Of a stretch of DNA of 64,000 nucleotides, positions 25,516 through 34,332 are shown piece by piece; the stretch's first letter is position 1, and each line of letters begins with the position of its first letter. The notes under the pieces are model-generated. The model did not search any database and was not told where the DNA came from. It saw nothing but the letters and a program-made list of their open reading frames with translations. The position numbers and the translations under genes are program-made. Source of the DNA: Leclercia sp. AS011 (GTDB lineage: Bacteria; Pseudomonadota; Gammaproteobacteria; Enterobacterales; Enterobacteriaceae); contig NZ_JBBCMA010000004.1 of assembly GCF_037152535.1 (NCBI RefSeq), positions 186,001 to 250,000 of the forward strand. Direction: 5' to 3'.

Positions 25516-26187
25516 TCAGATTGCACTATCAAACATCCGGGTTGTGGTTAACAGGTAGTAAAGGTGGTAGTCGTTAGAGACATTTAATTTTTCCATCGCC
25601 CGCAGTTTGTGTGCACTCACGGTTTTAATGCTCAGGTGCAACCGCCTCGAAATAGTGGTCAGATTCATCCCCTTGCAGATCAAGCGCAGAACTTCCGTTT
25701 CCCGTAGCGAGAGCGCCTCGTTGGCCGCTTTTCCTTTTTGAAAGAGCGTGTTCATCAGCGCGTGCTCGACAAAAACCTCGCCGTTAATGACCGCATGGAG
25801 CGCCTGATGAAGGATGGTTTCATTCATATTGCGCGTCAGGTAGGCGCTGGCGCCCGCTTCCAGCGCCAGACGGATCATTAGCGGATTGGTATCGGACGAG
25901 AGCATGAGTATTTTCAGCGTCGGATAGTTATACGCCAACCATTTGACCAGCGTCAGGCCCTCCATATCTTTTACCGAATGGATAAGCGTACTCCCCAGCA
26001 ATAGGATATCCGTCGTGTGCTGCGCGAGTAAGGCCATTAGCTCGCCATTCGATGCCGCTTCGCCAGAGATGCCAAAGCAAACGGGGAGGAGGGCGTCGGA
26101 AGCATGTCCGGCACCGTCCAGAATCATGGCCTGTACACCCCGACGAATAAGGGTATGTTCATCCGCAATCGCAATATTAATGGTCAT
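25516..26187 (-). CDS. LuxR/NarL-type regulator with degenerate receiver domain
   Basis: The 223-residue protein has a receiver-like N-terminal domain (residues 1-125) and a C-terminal LuxR-type helix-turn-helix (about 158-212; LSLRETEVLRLICKGM...TVSAHK). The acidic pair D9-E10 is kept, but the position of the phospho-acceptor aspartate is G65 (DILLLGST), so it should not be phosphorylated in the normal way. Such atypical receivers work through ligand binding, protein partners or constant activity. The overall look is nearest to RcsB/GadE-like regulators. It is convergent with tsaD and divergent from the S8 protease gene, which it may control; that is inference. AAGGAAACCTG precedes the ATG. 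Confidence 0.85.
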   Translation of the reverse strand: MTINIAIADEHTLIRRGVQAMILDGAGHASDALLPVCFGISGEAASNGELMALLAQHTTDILLLGSTLIHSVKDMEGLTLVKWLAYNYPTLKILMLSSDTNPLMIRLALEAGASAYLTRNMNETILHQALHAVINGEVFVEHALMNTLFQKGKAANEALSLRETEVLRLICKGMNLTTISRRLHLSIKTVSAHKLRAMEKLNVSNDYHLYYLLTTTRMFDSAI

Positions 26188-26526
26188 CAGGTTTCCTTAA
26201 GCGTTTTCCGCAACGTGGTCGAGCGCTACGTAGCCAGAGGAATATCTTATCGGAATCGGATATTGGCTTACTGCTGTGACAATAAATATTATTATATGAA
26301 AGTATGCTTGCCTTAATTATCTCGATTGCCCGGTTGACTATTTTGGTTATTTTTATTCCCATCTCCGGTTGACAGAATTACGCGGTTTAGGGTTGCGCCC
26401 AGTAATATAACGTCGGGAATATTCTTGCTTTTAAAAAGAGCACTCTTATTGGTGGGCGTGCGTTTTTCATTCAGGCTGAAAATAAGGAATGTTATTTATT
26501 ACATGTCATAAAGGATGTTGGCTAAA
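26188..26526. promoter_or_regulatory. Divergent regulatory region between the LuxR-type regulator and the S8 protease
   Basis: This 339-bp AT-rich gap contains no gene. It includes an imperfect inverted repeat (ATATCTTATCGGAATCGGATAT, 26243-26264) that could be an operator, and several TTGAC(T/A) motifs (near 26333 and 26370) that could serve as -35 boxes. No pair is good enough for a firm promoter call. Confidence 0.4.
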
Positions 26527-28515
26527 ATGAAAAAAAGTATTCTCTCTCTGTTAATTTGCGCGGCTGTGACCTGTTCGGCCTACGCCGAAATAGCGCCCGC
26601 CAATGTCGGGCTCGCTCAGGAAGGCGTTACCTACACGGCAATCGTGATAAAGCTTAAGCCCAGTAAGCCGCTGCTGAAATCGACCGCGACGACCGCAACC
26701 ACAACTTCACATGAACTGTCGCTCAGCGATCCCTCTCTGGTGCCGACCCGCATGTTTCGTTCAAATAAACTTCGTAGCACCCAGTCGGATGAGTTAGCTA
26801 AGCTGGATGCCACCTACGGCTTTGATCGCTATATGCGTGTGGAGCTTCCTGAAAACAAAAGCCAGGATCAAAACTATATTAACCGGGCTATTGCTGAGCT
26901 GGAGCAAAATCCCGACGTTGAGTTAGTTTATGCAGAACCGATGCCGATCTCGCTGGATGAATACCGGCATGATAATACCTCGACACCGGCCTTACTTAAA
27001 TCAGTCGGCGCGGCCTCCCTGACGGCATCCGCTGTTCCTGACTTCCGCAACCAACAAGATTATTTAAAATCGGCAACGGAAAAACGGCCGGGTTATTACA
27101 TGGGGGGCGTGGGTCGTGAAAGCCTGAACGGCTATGCCGGTAGTGATGGCACGGGCATCACTATTATCTCTTCTGAGAACTGCGCATGGAATACGGACCA
27201 CATCAACCTGCCGACGATGTCCTTATTACAGGGGGATAGCTCCTGGGTTCCGTCGTGTGGCGAACATGATTCAGCCTCAGTGGGCATTATGGCGGGGAGG
27301 GATATCGGCGCGGGCATTCGCGGTTTCACCTGGAACAGCAAGGTGGGCTACGCGGGCTGGCAAACCACCAATATGTATAACATGATCCCCCTGCTGAAAG
27401 CGGGCGATGTGGTGCAGGTAGGTATGCAGGCCGAAAGCATCAAGCCTGCCGGCTGCACCAAAGACTGTTTAACTCCGTGGGAGGCGCAGCCCGCCTTCTT
27501 TGATATTACTAAGGCGCTGACGGATAAAGGCGTTTATGTCATCGCCGCCGCCGGTAACGGCAACGTTAATCTCGACGATCCGCTGTACAACGGCAAGTTT
27601 GATCTCTCTGTCAAAGACTCCGGCGCAATTATTGTCGGGGCGATGTGCGCAAAAGATGGCAAAAGAGCCTACTTCAGTAGCTATGGATCGCGTGTGACCA
27701 GCGCTGCGTGGGGCTGCTGGGATGTCGTCACCACCGGGGGCGGCGATTTATACAAAGACGGGGTCAATACCTACACCCAAACCTTCTCCGGCACCTCGTC
27801 AGCGAACCCTATTATCGCGGGGGTGGTGGCGAGCCTGTCAGGGATTGCAAAAGCGAACGGTATCACCGTCACGCCGAAACAGATGCGTCAGATCCTGCAG
27901 GAAACCGGTACGCCGCTGGCAAACGGAGATTCAGCGAAGATTGGTACTTACCCGGATATGGAGCGCGCCGTTGCCCGGATTATGGCCCTGAAATCGGGGG
28001 GCGATACCACCCTTCCGGCCCCGACTGCGGTAGCGGGCGCAGATTACACCATGGTTTCTCCAGCTACCGGCGTCAGCACCTGGCCGCTGGACGGCAGTAA
28101 GAGCCTGAATGCGACGTCGTATAACTGGAGCGTGACCAAAGGTTCCGGCACCTTCTGGCTGCAGGAGAAGCTCAACGGCACGCTGGTGAGCAGCGTGAAC
28201 AGCGCCAACGCCTGGGCGGTGATCCCGGCCAACACCGAAGGTGAGGTGACCTATACCCTGACCACTACCGGGGCGGATGGCCGTACTGCTCAGGACAGCA
28301 TGACCATCAAAGTCAGCAAACCCGCGGCCCCGGCGCTGGATGCCCCGGCCTATAACGCAAAAATTGCCTATCCGACCAAATGCACCAAAGTCTCTTACGA
28401 CGGCAAAATCTGGATGAACCAGTGGTACGTCAACCCGGGCCAGGAAACCCCGGGCAACGGCGGAAGCTGGGGCGTGTGGCGTCAGCAGGGCGCAACGGGC
28501 AACAGCTGTAAATAA
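26527..28515 (+). CDS. Secreted S8 (subtilisin-like) serine protease with C-terminal chitin-binding-like module
   Basis: The 662-residue product has a signal peptide (MKKSILSLLICAAVTCSAYA), an N-terminal propeptide-like region to about 150, and an S8 catalytic domain. I see H247 (GEHDSASVGIMAG), the oxyanion N344 in AAAGNGNVNLDDP and the nucleophile S424 in SGTSSANP. Where subtilisins have the catalytic aspartate there is SSENCAWNTDH, so the acid may be E217. After about residue 490 comes an Ig/PKD-like domain, and the last 55 residues (YPTKCTKVSYDGKIW...QWYVNPGQ...WGVWRQQG) look like a CBM5/12 chitin-binding module. I start at the ATG at 26527, 11 bases after AAGGA; an ATG at 26515 overlaps that site. 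Its divergent neighbour is a LuxR-type regulator. Confidence 0.9.
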   Translation: MKKSILSLLICAAVTCSAYAEIAPANVGLAQEGVTYTAIVIKLKPSKPLLKSTATTATTTSHELSLSDPSLVPTRMFRSNKLRSTQSDELAKLDATYGFDRYMRVELPENKSQDQNYINRAIAELEQNPDVELVYAEPMPISLDEYRHDNTSTPALLKSVGAASLTASAVPDFRNQQDYLKSATEKRPGYYMGGVGRESLNGYAGSDGTGITIISSENCAWNTDHINLPTMSLLQGDSSWVPSCGEHDSASVGIMAGRDIGAGIRGFTWNSKVGYAGWQTTNMYNMIPLLKAGDVVQVGMQAESIKPAGCTKDCLTPWEAQPAFFDITKALTDKGVYVIAAAGNGNVNLDDPLYNGKFDLSVKDSGAIIVGAMCAKDGKRAYFSSYGSRVTSAAWGCWDVVTTGGGDLYKDGVNTYTQTFSGTSSANPIIAGVVASLSGIAKANGITVTPKQMRQILQETGTPLANGDSAKIGTYPDMERAVARIMALKSGGDTTLPAPTAVAGADYTMVSPATGVSTWPLDGSKSLNATSYNWSVTKGSGTFWLQEKLNGTLVSSVNSANAWAVIPANTEGEVTYTLTTTGADGRTAQDSMTIKVSKPAAPALDAPAYNAKIAYPTKCTKVSYDGKIWMNQWYVNPGQETPGNGGSWGVWRQQGATGNSCK

Positions 28516-28523
28516 CCCTCACA

Positions 28524-28548
28524 GCCTGGCGTTATGCCAGGCTTTTTT
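28524..28548 (+). terminator. Intrinsic terminator of the S8 protease gene
   Basis: Stem GCCTGGC (28524-28530) and GCCAGGC (28536-28542) with loop GTTAT is followed by six T residues. The T-run overlaps the stop codon of the convergent ureG. It has no T-run for the urease direction. Confidence 0.92.
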
Positions 28549-29164
28549 ACATCTTCAGCATCCCTTTCTCTTCCAGGAAGGCAATAATCGTCCCCAGCCC
28601 GTCGCCCGCTTTCAGGTTGGTAAAGGTCCAGGGCCGCTCGCCGCGCATGCGGTTGGTGTCGCGCTCCATCACCTCCAGCGATGCCCCCACGTAGGGGGCG
28701 AGATCGGTTTTGTTGATCACCAGGAAATCGGATTTGGTGATCCCCGGCCCGCCCTTGCGCGGGATCTTCTCCCCTTCGGCGACGTCGATCACGTAGATCG
28801 TCAGATCCGCCAGCTCCGGGCTGAAGGTGGCGCTCAGGTTATCCCCGCCGCTTTCGACAAAGATCAGATCCAGATTGCCGAACTTCTCGCTTAAGGCTTC
28901 CACCGCTGTGAGGTTCATCGAGGCATCTTCACGGATCGCGGTATGCGGACAGCCGCCGGTCTCCACTCCGACAATACGCTCCGGCTCCAGCGCACCCGCT
29001 TCGGTGAGGATACGCTGATCCTCTTTGGTGTAGATATCGTTGGTCACCACCGCCAGCTGATACTGGTCGCGCATCGCTTTACACAGGGCTTCCAGCAGGG
29101 CAGTTTTGCCCGACCCCACCGGGCCGCCGACGCCGACGCGCAGGGGGTGTTTGTACTCAGACAT
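28547..29164 (-). CDS. ureG: Urease accessory GTPase UreG
   Basis: UreG is the SIMIBI GTPase that drives nickel transfer into apo-urease with UreD, UreF and UreE. The 205-residue protein shows the P-loop GPVGSGKT near residue 14-21, the CPH metal motif at 72-74 and an NKTDLAP guanine-binding motif. It is the last gene of the operon, nine bases after ureF. Length and sequence are typical of enterobacterial UreG. Confidence 0.97.
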   Translation of the reverse strand: MSEYKHPLRVGVGGPVGSGKTALLEALCKAMRDQYQLAVVTNDIYTKEDQRILTEAGALEPERIVGVETGGCPHTAIREDASMNLTAVEALSEKFGNLDLIFVESGGDNLSATFSPELADLTIYVIDVAEGEKIPRKGGPGITKSDFLVINKTDLAPYVGASLEVMERDTNRMRGERPWTFTNLKAGDGLGTIIAFLEEKGMLKM

Positions 29165-29173
29165 AGAGACTCC

Positions 29174-29845
29174 TCAGGAACGGAATAACCGTGAATATTG
29201 GGTTTCGTGACGCGCCGAGGCGATGGCGGAGAGCGGCGTGGCCGCCCCCAACTGGTCATCGCGGCGCAAAAGCGCCTGCTCCAGCCCGTCGGCATAACGC
29301 TCGCACAGTTCGATGATCAACAGCTGGGCCGCCTGCTGTCCAAAAGGCACCAGCTTGACGCCCGCCATCACCGCGCTCTCAATCCAGCTGTAGCCGAGGC
29401 TTAACGCCATTTCACGCAGGCCGATCCCCCAGCGCACGCCGAGCCACGCCATGCCGCACAGCTGGCTTTGCGCGAACAGCGGCAACCAGTCGGGCGGGCA
29501 ATCAGCCTCCCAGCTTTTGATCAGCCGGGTGAAGGCCGCCCCGCGGTTGCGCTCCTCTTCCCGCAGCTCGCGGGTCTCGCGGCAGGCGAGCAGATACGCC
29601 GTCCAGCGCGCGGCAGCTTTCATATCCTGCTGCTCGCAGGCGCGGTACAGGCGGGCAAACAGCGGCAGATCGACGCAGAAAAAGCTCTGCTCCATCTGCT
29701 GACACTGCCAGGCTTTGAACGCCGCCGGGGTGGTGACCCAGCCTGCCTCCGCGGCCCACTCCAGCCCCTGCGACCAGGTATAGGATCCCACCGGCAGGCT
29801 GCTGCTGGTGAGCTGCATCAGGCGCAGCTGGCGGGACGGATCCAT
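29174..29845 (-). CDS. ureF: Urease accessory protein UreF
   Basis: The 223-residue helical UreF acts as a checkpoint and bridge between UreD and UreG in the nickel-insertion complex. The family features [21 protein letters not shown] at the N-terminus and the conserved C-terminal tail ([14 protein letters not shown]) are present. Its ATG overlaps the ureJ stop by one base (TGATG), which supports coupled translation. Confidence 0.95.
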   Translation of the reverse strand: MDPSRQLRLMQLTSSSLPVGSYTWSQGLEWAAEAGWVTTPAAFKAWQCQQMEQSFFCVDLPLFARLYRACEQQDMKAAARWTAYLLACRETRELREEERNRGAAFTRLIKSWEADCPPDWLPLFAQSQLCGMAWLGVRWGIGLREMALSLGYSWIESAVMAGVKLVPFGQQAAQLLIIELCERYADGLEQALLRRDDQLGAATPLSAIASARHETQYSRLFRS

Positions 29846-30384
29846 CAGCTCATCAGCGCCAGCAGGGCAGAGGCGATCAGCCCCCCGCCGAAGATTTTAC
29901 GCAGCCCGTCGTGACGACGCAGCAGCAGGCCCGCAGCAAAGCTGACGCACAGCACCGCGGCGCTGGCGAGCATAAAGCCGCTGGTGAACAGCCAGAAGCT
30001 GTGGCCTGCCATCTCAACCCCGTGCGCCCAGCCGTGGAACATCGCCAGCGCCGGCACGGCCAGCAGCAGGCGGTTTTCGGTTTTGAACATCATCGCGCCG
30101 CATACTGCCAGCGAGGCGATAATCAGCATCTCCATGCCGCCAAAGCCGCCCAACAGGCTGCCCGCGACGGCTCCGGTCAGCATCATGCCAAGGGTGGCAA
30201 AGGGCATCAGCAGTTTGCGGCCGCTCAGGGCGGCGAGCACGCCAGCGCCGGTCAGCATCAGGAGATGATCCAGCCCGGTCAGGGGATGGAAAAAGCCAGC
30301 CTGAAAACTGTCGCTGCCGTGTCCCGGATGGGCCAGCGCAGGCAGGGAGAAGGCCAGCAGCAGCAGGGGTAACAACTTGCGCAT
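29845..30384 (-). CDS. ureJ: HupE/UreJ family nickel transporter
   Basis: The 179-residue protein has an N-terminal signal-like helix ([18 protein letters not shown]), then HPGHG and the family motif [10 protein letters not shown] near residues 33-42, followed by five or so membrane helices and HGWAHG. HupE/UreJ proteins import nickel or a related metal for urease or hydrogenase. The gene sits between ureE and ureF, where the Klebsiella operon has none, so this urease locus carries its own metal uptake. The transport role comes from the family and is not visible in sequence beyond the histidine motifs. Confidence 0.92.
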   Translation of the reverse strand: MRKLLPLLLLAFSLPALAHPGHGSDSFQAGFFHPLTGLDHLLMLTGAGVLAALSGRKLLMPFATLGMMLTGAVAGSLLGGFGGMEMLIIASLAVCGAMMFKTENRLLLAVPALAMFHGWAHGVEMAGHSFWLFTSGFMLASAAVLCVSFAAGLLLRRHDGLRKIFGGGLIASALLALMS

Positions 30385-30393
30385 AATGAATCC

Positions 30394-30858
30394 TTAATGT
30401 GAATGAGCGTGAGAGTGCGAATGGGAATGGCCTTCGCTGGCGTAGGCACCCGCTTCCGGTTCGAACGGCAGGCTGGCGAAGGTCACCTCCAGATCGAACA
30501 GCTGCAGCATCTCGTCCAGGACGTGATCGTGGTGATAGCGCAGCTCGCCGGGCAGGATTTGCAGCGGCACGTGACGGTTGCCCAGGTGATAGCAGGCGCG
30601 GGCCAGCAGGAAAGGGTCGGCGCAGCGCACCACCGACAGCGGCTCGGCGGCGGCAATGACCTCCACCACCTCACGACCGTCGTCGCTGATGAGCAGGTCG
30701 CCGCCGCGCAGCAGCAGGCCGCGCGGCAGCATCAGCCCGGCATCGCGCCCGTCGTCCAGCACCACGCGGGCGCGGCTCTTGACCCGGACATCAATCGGCA
30801 GCGTCACGCGGGCGGTGACGGGGTGCGAATGGTCGAGGCGTTGGGTTAAAGCGATCAT
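30394..30858 (-). CDS. ureE: Urease accessory nickel metallochaperone UreE
   Basis: UreE delivers nickel to the urease maturation complex. The 154-residue protein has the UreE core with GNRHVPLQ, whose histidine is the interface nickel ligand, and YHHDHVLDEML. It ends in a His-rich tail (alternating His and Ser, residues about 143-154) that can bind several extra nickel ions, as in Klebsiella. It lies nine bases after ureC and nine before ureJ. Confidence 0.96.
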   Translation of the reverse strand: MIALTQRLDHSHPVTARVTLPIDVRVKSRARVVLDDGRDAGLMLPRGLLLRGGDLLISDDGREVVEVIAAAEPLSVVRCADPFLLARACYHLGNRHVPLQILPGELRYHHDHVLDEMLQLFDLEVTFASLPFEPEAGAYASEGHSHSHSHAHSH

Positions 30859-30867
30859 GAATCCTCC

Positions 30868-32571
30868 TCAGAACAGGAAATAGCGTTGCGCCATCGGCAG
30901 GATCTCTGCCGGGGCGCTGGTGATCAGTTCTCCGTCGATGCGCACCTCGTAGGTTTGCGCGTCGACGGTAATGTTCGGCTGCAGGCCGTTGTGGATCATG
31001 TCGGCCTTTTTCACCGTCCGGCAGCCTTTCACTACCGCGGTGGCGCTTTGCAGGTTCAGCTGCTGCGCGATGCCGTTATCGGCAGCGGCCTGCGGGAGAA
31101 ACGTCAGGCGGGTGGCGTGGCGGGCGGCACCCAGCGCGCCAAACATCGGCCGGTAGTGCACCGGCTGCGGGGTGGGGATCGAGGCGTTAATGTCGCCCAT
31201 CGGCGCGCAGGCGATCATCCCGCCTTTGACGATGGTGGCGGGCTTCACGCCAAAGAAGGCCGGGGACCAGACCACCAGATCGGCCAGCTTTCCGGCCTCA
31301 ATCGACCCGACCTCATGGGCGATGCCGTGGGTCAGCGCCGGGTTGATGGTGTATTTGGCGATGTAGCGCTTCACCCGCAGGTTATCGTTATCGCCAGTCT
31401 CCTCCGCCAGCGGGCCGCGCTGCACCTTCATGCGGTGCGCCACCTGCCAGGTGCGGATGATCACTTCGCCCACCCGACCCATCGCCTGCGAATCCGACGA
31501 GGTGAGCGAGAAGGCCCCGATGTCATGCAGCACGTCCTCGGCGGCGATGGTCTCCCGGCGAATGCGCGATTCGGCAAAGGCCACGTCCTCGGCGATATCC
31601 GGGTCGAGATGATGGCAGACCATCAGCATGTCCAGATGCTCGTCGATGGTGTTGACCGTGTAGGGCAGGGTCGGGTTGGTGGAGGAGGGTAGAATGTTGG
31701 GATGCGCGCAGGCGGTGATGATATCTGGCGCATGACCACCGCCCGCCCCTTCGGTGTGGAAGGTGTGGATGGTGCGCCCGGCGATGGCCGCCAGGGTGTC
31801 TTCGACAAACCCGGCCTCGTTGAGGGTGTCGCTGTGCAGCGCCACCTGGATATCCATCTCATCCGCCACCGTCAGGGCACAGTCGATGGCTGCGGGGGTT
31901 GAGCCCCAGTCCTCATGAATTTTCAGGCCAATGGCACCCGCCGCAACCTGCTCGCGCAGGGCATCCGGGTTGGAGGCGTTGCCTTTGCCCAACAGGCCAA
32001 CGTTGACCGGCAGGGTGTCGACGGCCTGCAGCATCCGCGCGATATACCAGGGTCCCGGCGTGCAGGTGGTGGCGTGGGTGCCCGCGGCAGGCCCGGTGCC
32101 GCCACCGATCATGGTGGTGACGCCCGAGACCAGCGCCTCTTCCGCCTGCTGGGGGCAGATCCAGTGGATATGGGTATCGACCCCGCCCGCGGTGACGATC
32201 TTGCCTTCGGCGGCGATCACCTCGGTGGCGGCACCAATCGGGATGGTCACGCCGGGCTGAATGTCCGGGTTACCGGCTTTGCCGACGGCGACGATCCTGC
32301 CCTCCTTCACGCCGATATCGGCTTTGACGATCCCCCAGTGATCGACGATCAGCGCGTTGGTCAGAACCAGATCCACGCAATCCTGCGCCGTCATCTGTCC
32401 CTGGCCCATGCCGTCGCGGATCACCTTCCCGCCGCCGAATTTCACCTCTTCGCCGTAGATCGTCAGATCCTGTTCCACCTCGATCCACAGGTCGGTATCG
32501 GCCAGCCGCACTTTATCCCCAGTGGTGGGGCCAAACATGTCGGCATAGGCCTGACGGGAGATCTCAGCCAT
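30868..32571 (-). CDS. ureC: Urease alpha subunit UreC
   Basis: UreC is the catalytic subunit of urease, which hydrolyses urea to ammonia and carbamate. The 567-residue protein keeps all nickel ligands: H134 and H136 in DTHIHW, the carbamylated K217 in GLKIHED, further His residues near 246 and 272, and an Asp in the [12 protein letters not shown] segment. The flap histidine lies in MVCHHLD near 320. Length and numbering equal those of Klebsiella UreC. Its start overlaps ureB by 8 bp. Confidence 0.98.
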   Translation of the reverse strand: MAEISRQAYADMFGPTTGDKVRLADTDLWIEVEQDLTIYGEEVKFGGGKVIRDGMGQGQMTAQDCVDLVLTNALIVDHWGIVKADIGVKEGRIVAVGKAGNPDIQPGVTIPIGAATEVIAAEGKIVTAGGVDTHIHWICPQQAEEALVSGVTTMIGGGTGPAAGTHATTCTPGPWYIARMLQAVDTLPVNVGLLGKGNASNPDALREQVAAGAIGLKIHEDWGSTPAAIDCALTVADEMDIQVALHSDTLNEAGFVEDTLAAIAGRTIHTFHTEGAGGGHAPDIITACAHPNILPSSTNPTLPYTVNTIDEHLDMLMVCHHLDPDIAEDVAFAESRIRRETIAAEDVLHDIGAFSLTSSDSQAMGRVGEVIIRTWQVAHRMKVQRGPLAEETGDNDNLRVKRYIAKYTINPALTHGIAHEVGSIEAGKLADLVVWSPAFFGVKPATIVKGGMIACAPMGDINASIPTPQPVHYRPMFGALGAARHATRLTFLPQAAADNGIAQQLNLQSATAVVKGCRTVKKADMIHNGLQPNITVDAQTYEVRIDGELITSAPAEILPMAQRYFLF

Positions 32572-32878
32572 GATCCACCTCGCCCATCACCTCGCCGCGA
32601 AAGCCGACCAGTCGCTGTGCGCCTGCCACCTGCACCAGCGTGACGGCGCGTTTTTGGCCGGGTTCGAAGCGCACGGCGGTACCGGCGGCAATGTTCAGCC
32701 GGTAGCCTCTGGTGGGCTCACGATCGAACTTCAGGGCCGGGTTCACTTCGTAAAAATGGTAATGGGATCCGACCTGGATAGGCCGATCCCCGTGGTTCTC
32801 GACGATCGTCGTCAGCGTGTTGCGCCCGGCATTGATAACGATCTGTCCGGGTTGTATCTGATATTCGCCTGGGATCAT
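32564..32878 (-). CDS. ureB: Urease beta subunit UreB
   Basis: The 104-residue small structural subunit of the (UreABC)3 enzyme starts [13 protein letters not shown] and holds the conserved [15 protein letters not shown] segment. It overlaps ureC by 8 bp and follows ureA by nine bases, so the three structural genes should be made in step. Separate UreA and UreB chains are the usual form in enterobacteria. Confidence 0.97.
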   Translation of the reverse strand: MIPGEYQIQPGQIVINAGRNTLTTIVENHGDRPIQVGSHYHFYEVNPALKFDREPTRGYRLNIAAGTAVRFEPGQKRAVTLVQVAGAQRLVGFRGEVMGEVDHG

Positions 32879-32887
32879 GTTGCCCCC

Positions 32888-33190
32888 TTACAGGATCGGA
32901 TTGTGAACGGTGACCAGCTTGGAGCCGTCCGGGAAGGTGGCCTCCACCTGAATATCCGGGATCATCTCCGGCACGCCCTCCATCACCTGGCTGCGGGTCA
33001 GGACGTGGCGACCGGCTTCCATCAATTCCGCCACCGTCTGCCCGTCGCGCGCCCCTTCCATAATGAAGGCGCTGATCAGGGCCACCGATTCCGGGTAATT
33101 GAGCTTCACGCCGCGGGCGAGACGGCGCTCGGCCACCAGCGCGGCGGTAAACAGCAACAGCTTGTCTTTTTCTCTGGGGGTCAGTTCCAT
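32888..33190 (-). CDS. ureA: Urease gamma subunit UreA
   Basis: The 100-residue gamma subunit starts [23 protein letters not shown], as in most bacterial ureases, and packs against UreC in the trimer of trimers. It lies ten bases after ureD and nine before ureB in the operon. Confidence 0.97.
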   Translation of the reverse strand: MELTPREKDKLLLFTAALVAERRLARGVKLNYPESVALISAFIMEGARDGQTVAELMEAGRHVLTRSQVMEGVPEMIPDIQVEATFPDGSKLVTVHNPIL

Positions 33191-33200
33191 CGTGCGTCTC

Positions 33201-34028
33201 TCAGGTGTGCCAGATTCGGGGCGGGCAGGGAGCTTTAGCGGTGAGCGGCAGGCGCAGGCGCTGCCAGATCTCGCGCATCGCCTGCTGGCAAATCAGGTTG
33301 TCATGGGCCAGAAAACGGACCGACAGCAGGCCGTCGGTGAGGGTCGCTCCCGCGAAATGCTCCAGCGCTGCCAGCGCCTCGCGGGCCTCCTCCAGCAGCG
33401 TTTCGCTGGCCGGGTAAAACAGCAGGGTGCCGATCCACGGGTGTTCCGCCACCGGGGTCAGATCGCCGTCGGCCAGGTGCTGGCGCTCGATCAGCAGCGG
33501 CTCGCCTTCGAGCCAGACCTCAAGGCGACTCTCAATGCGCCCGTGGCTGAAGGTTTCGCCGATCACCGGGCGGCCGAGGCAAAACAGCTCCCAGGCCAGC
33601 AGGGTGCTGCTGCGCTGGAGATGAAACACCGAGCGCAGGGTGGCATTCGCGCCAGGGAAAAAAATGGTGTCCTGCGGCAGCCACTCCAGCGTTGCGTGCT
33701 CGTCGAGGGTGAAGTGCTGATCCAGCCGCGCCAGTGCGCCTGTGCTGCGATAGAACTTGCTGGCACCGGGCATGGTGATTAGCGCGTGGCTGTGGGCCTC
33801 GAGGTGGACGTCGATCGTCAGTTCATCCCCGCCGACAATCCCGCCCGGCGGGTGCAGCAGATAGAGGTGGCAGGTCTCCTCTTCGGGATAGAACGGGCGT
33901 TGTACGGTAAGTGGGCCGACATGGCGGGCAGCGTGAAGGAGGGTTTTTTCAGGGGTGTGACAAAACCGCAAAGCAAGCGAGGCCTGCCAGCCTTTTGCCG
34001 TTTTATCAACCCTCTGAGGTGCTAACAT
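33201..34028 (-). CDS. ureD: Urease accessory protein UreD (UreH)
   Basis: UreD binds apo-urease first and provides a tunnel for nickel passing from UreG. The 275-residue protein has the family segments [25 protein letters not shown] and PGASKFYRS. It is the first gene of the ureDABCEJFG operon. No strong Shine-Dalgarno precedes the ATG at 34028, but the next Met is far inside, so I keep it. A Nac-type site and a weak promoter lie just upstream. Confidence 0.95.
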   Translation of the reverse strand: MLAPQRVDKTAKGWQASLALRFCHTPEKTLLHAARHVGPLTVQRPFYPEEETCHLYLLHPPGGIVGGDELTIDVHLEAHSHALITMPGASKFYRSTGALARLDQHFTLDEHATLEWLPQDTIFFPGANATLRSVFHLQRSSTLLAWELFCLGRPVIGETFSHGRIESRLEVWLEGEPLLIERQHLADGDLTPVAEHPWIGTLLFYPASETLLEEAREALAALEHFAGATLTDGLLSVRFLAHDNLICQQAMREIWQRLRLPLTAKAPCPPRIWHT

Positions 34029-34062
34029 GCTTGATCCATCTGCTCGCTATCGGGATTTTTTT

Positions 34063-34106
34063 AGTATGCCCTGGCGGAAATGAAGGCTGTCATATGAGTC
34101 ACTTAT
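34063..34106 (-). promoter_or_regulatory. Putative Nac-activated promoter of the urease operon
   Basis: ATATGAGTCACTTAT at 34092-34106 fits ATA-N9-TAT, the recalled core of the site for the nitrogen assimilation control protein Nac, and is almost fully palindromic. On the minus strand a weak -10 (CATACT, 34063-34068) follows, with a poor -35, as expected for an activator-dependent promoter. Its centre would lie near -43. In Klebsiella, Nac activates the urease operon under nitrogen limitation. Motif matches this short can occur by chance. Confidence 0.45.
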
Positions 34107-34120
34107 GGATGGGGTGGAAA

Positions 34121-34206
34121 TGCCCGGCGGCGCTGCGCTTGCCGGGCCTACGGGATGTGCATGTTGTGGGTTTGTAGGCCGGGTAAGGCGCAGCCGCCAC
34201 CCGGCT
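34121..34206. repeat. REP/BIME-like palindromic pair
   Basis: Two hairpin units (TGCCCGGCGGCGCTGCGC...GCCGGGCCTACGG and GTAGGCCGGGTAAGGCGCAGCCGCCACCCGGC) in opposite orientation sit upstream of the urease promoter and could separate it from the neighbouring MFS gene. Confidence 0.8.
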
Positions 34207-34245
34207 TCTCCGTCGCCTGAGGGTGGCCCCCTTATCACGTTCACA

Positions 34246-34289
34246 GGTTCTGGAACGTCATGTTCTGCTGGACATGAGGTGACGGAACC
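34246..34289. other. Long imperfect hairpin downstream of the MFS gene
   Basis: Nested complementary blocks GGTTC / GAACC, CGTCA / TGACG and CATGT / ACATG can fold into one interrupted stem 44 bp after the MFS stop. There is no T-run, so it is not a classical terminator. It may stabilise the mRNA end. Confidence 0.4.
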
Positions 34290-34332
34290 ATTCCACTCTA
34301 GCTACATAAAGCCTTACCAGACAGGTATTACC

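Noticed and set aside
25505..25544. Inverted repeat CAACCCGG...CCGGGTTG between tsaD and the LuxR-type gene as terminator
   Set aside because: It partly lies in coding sequence and has no T-run on either strand.
30403..30430. Short tandem CAC/AGC-type repeat at the ureE end as a repeat element
   Set aside because: It is the codon pattern of the His-rich tail of UreE.
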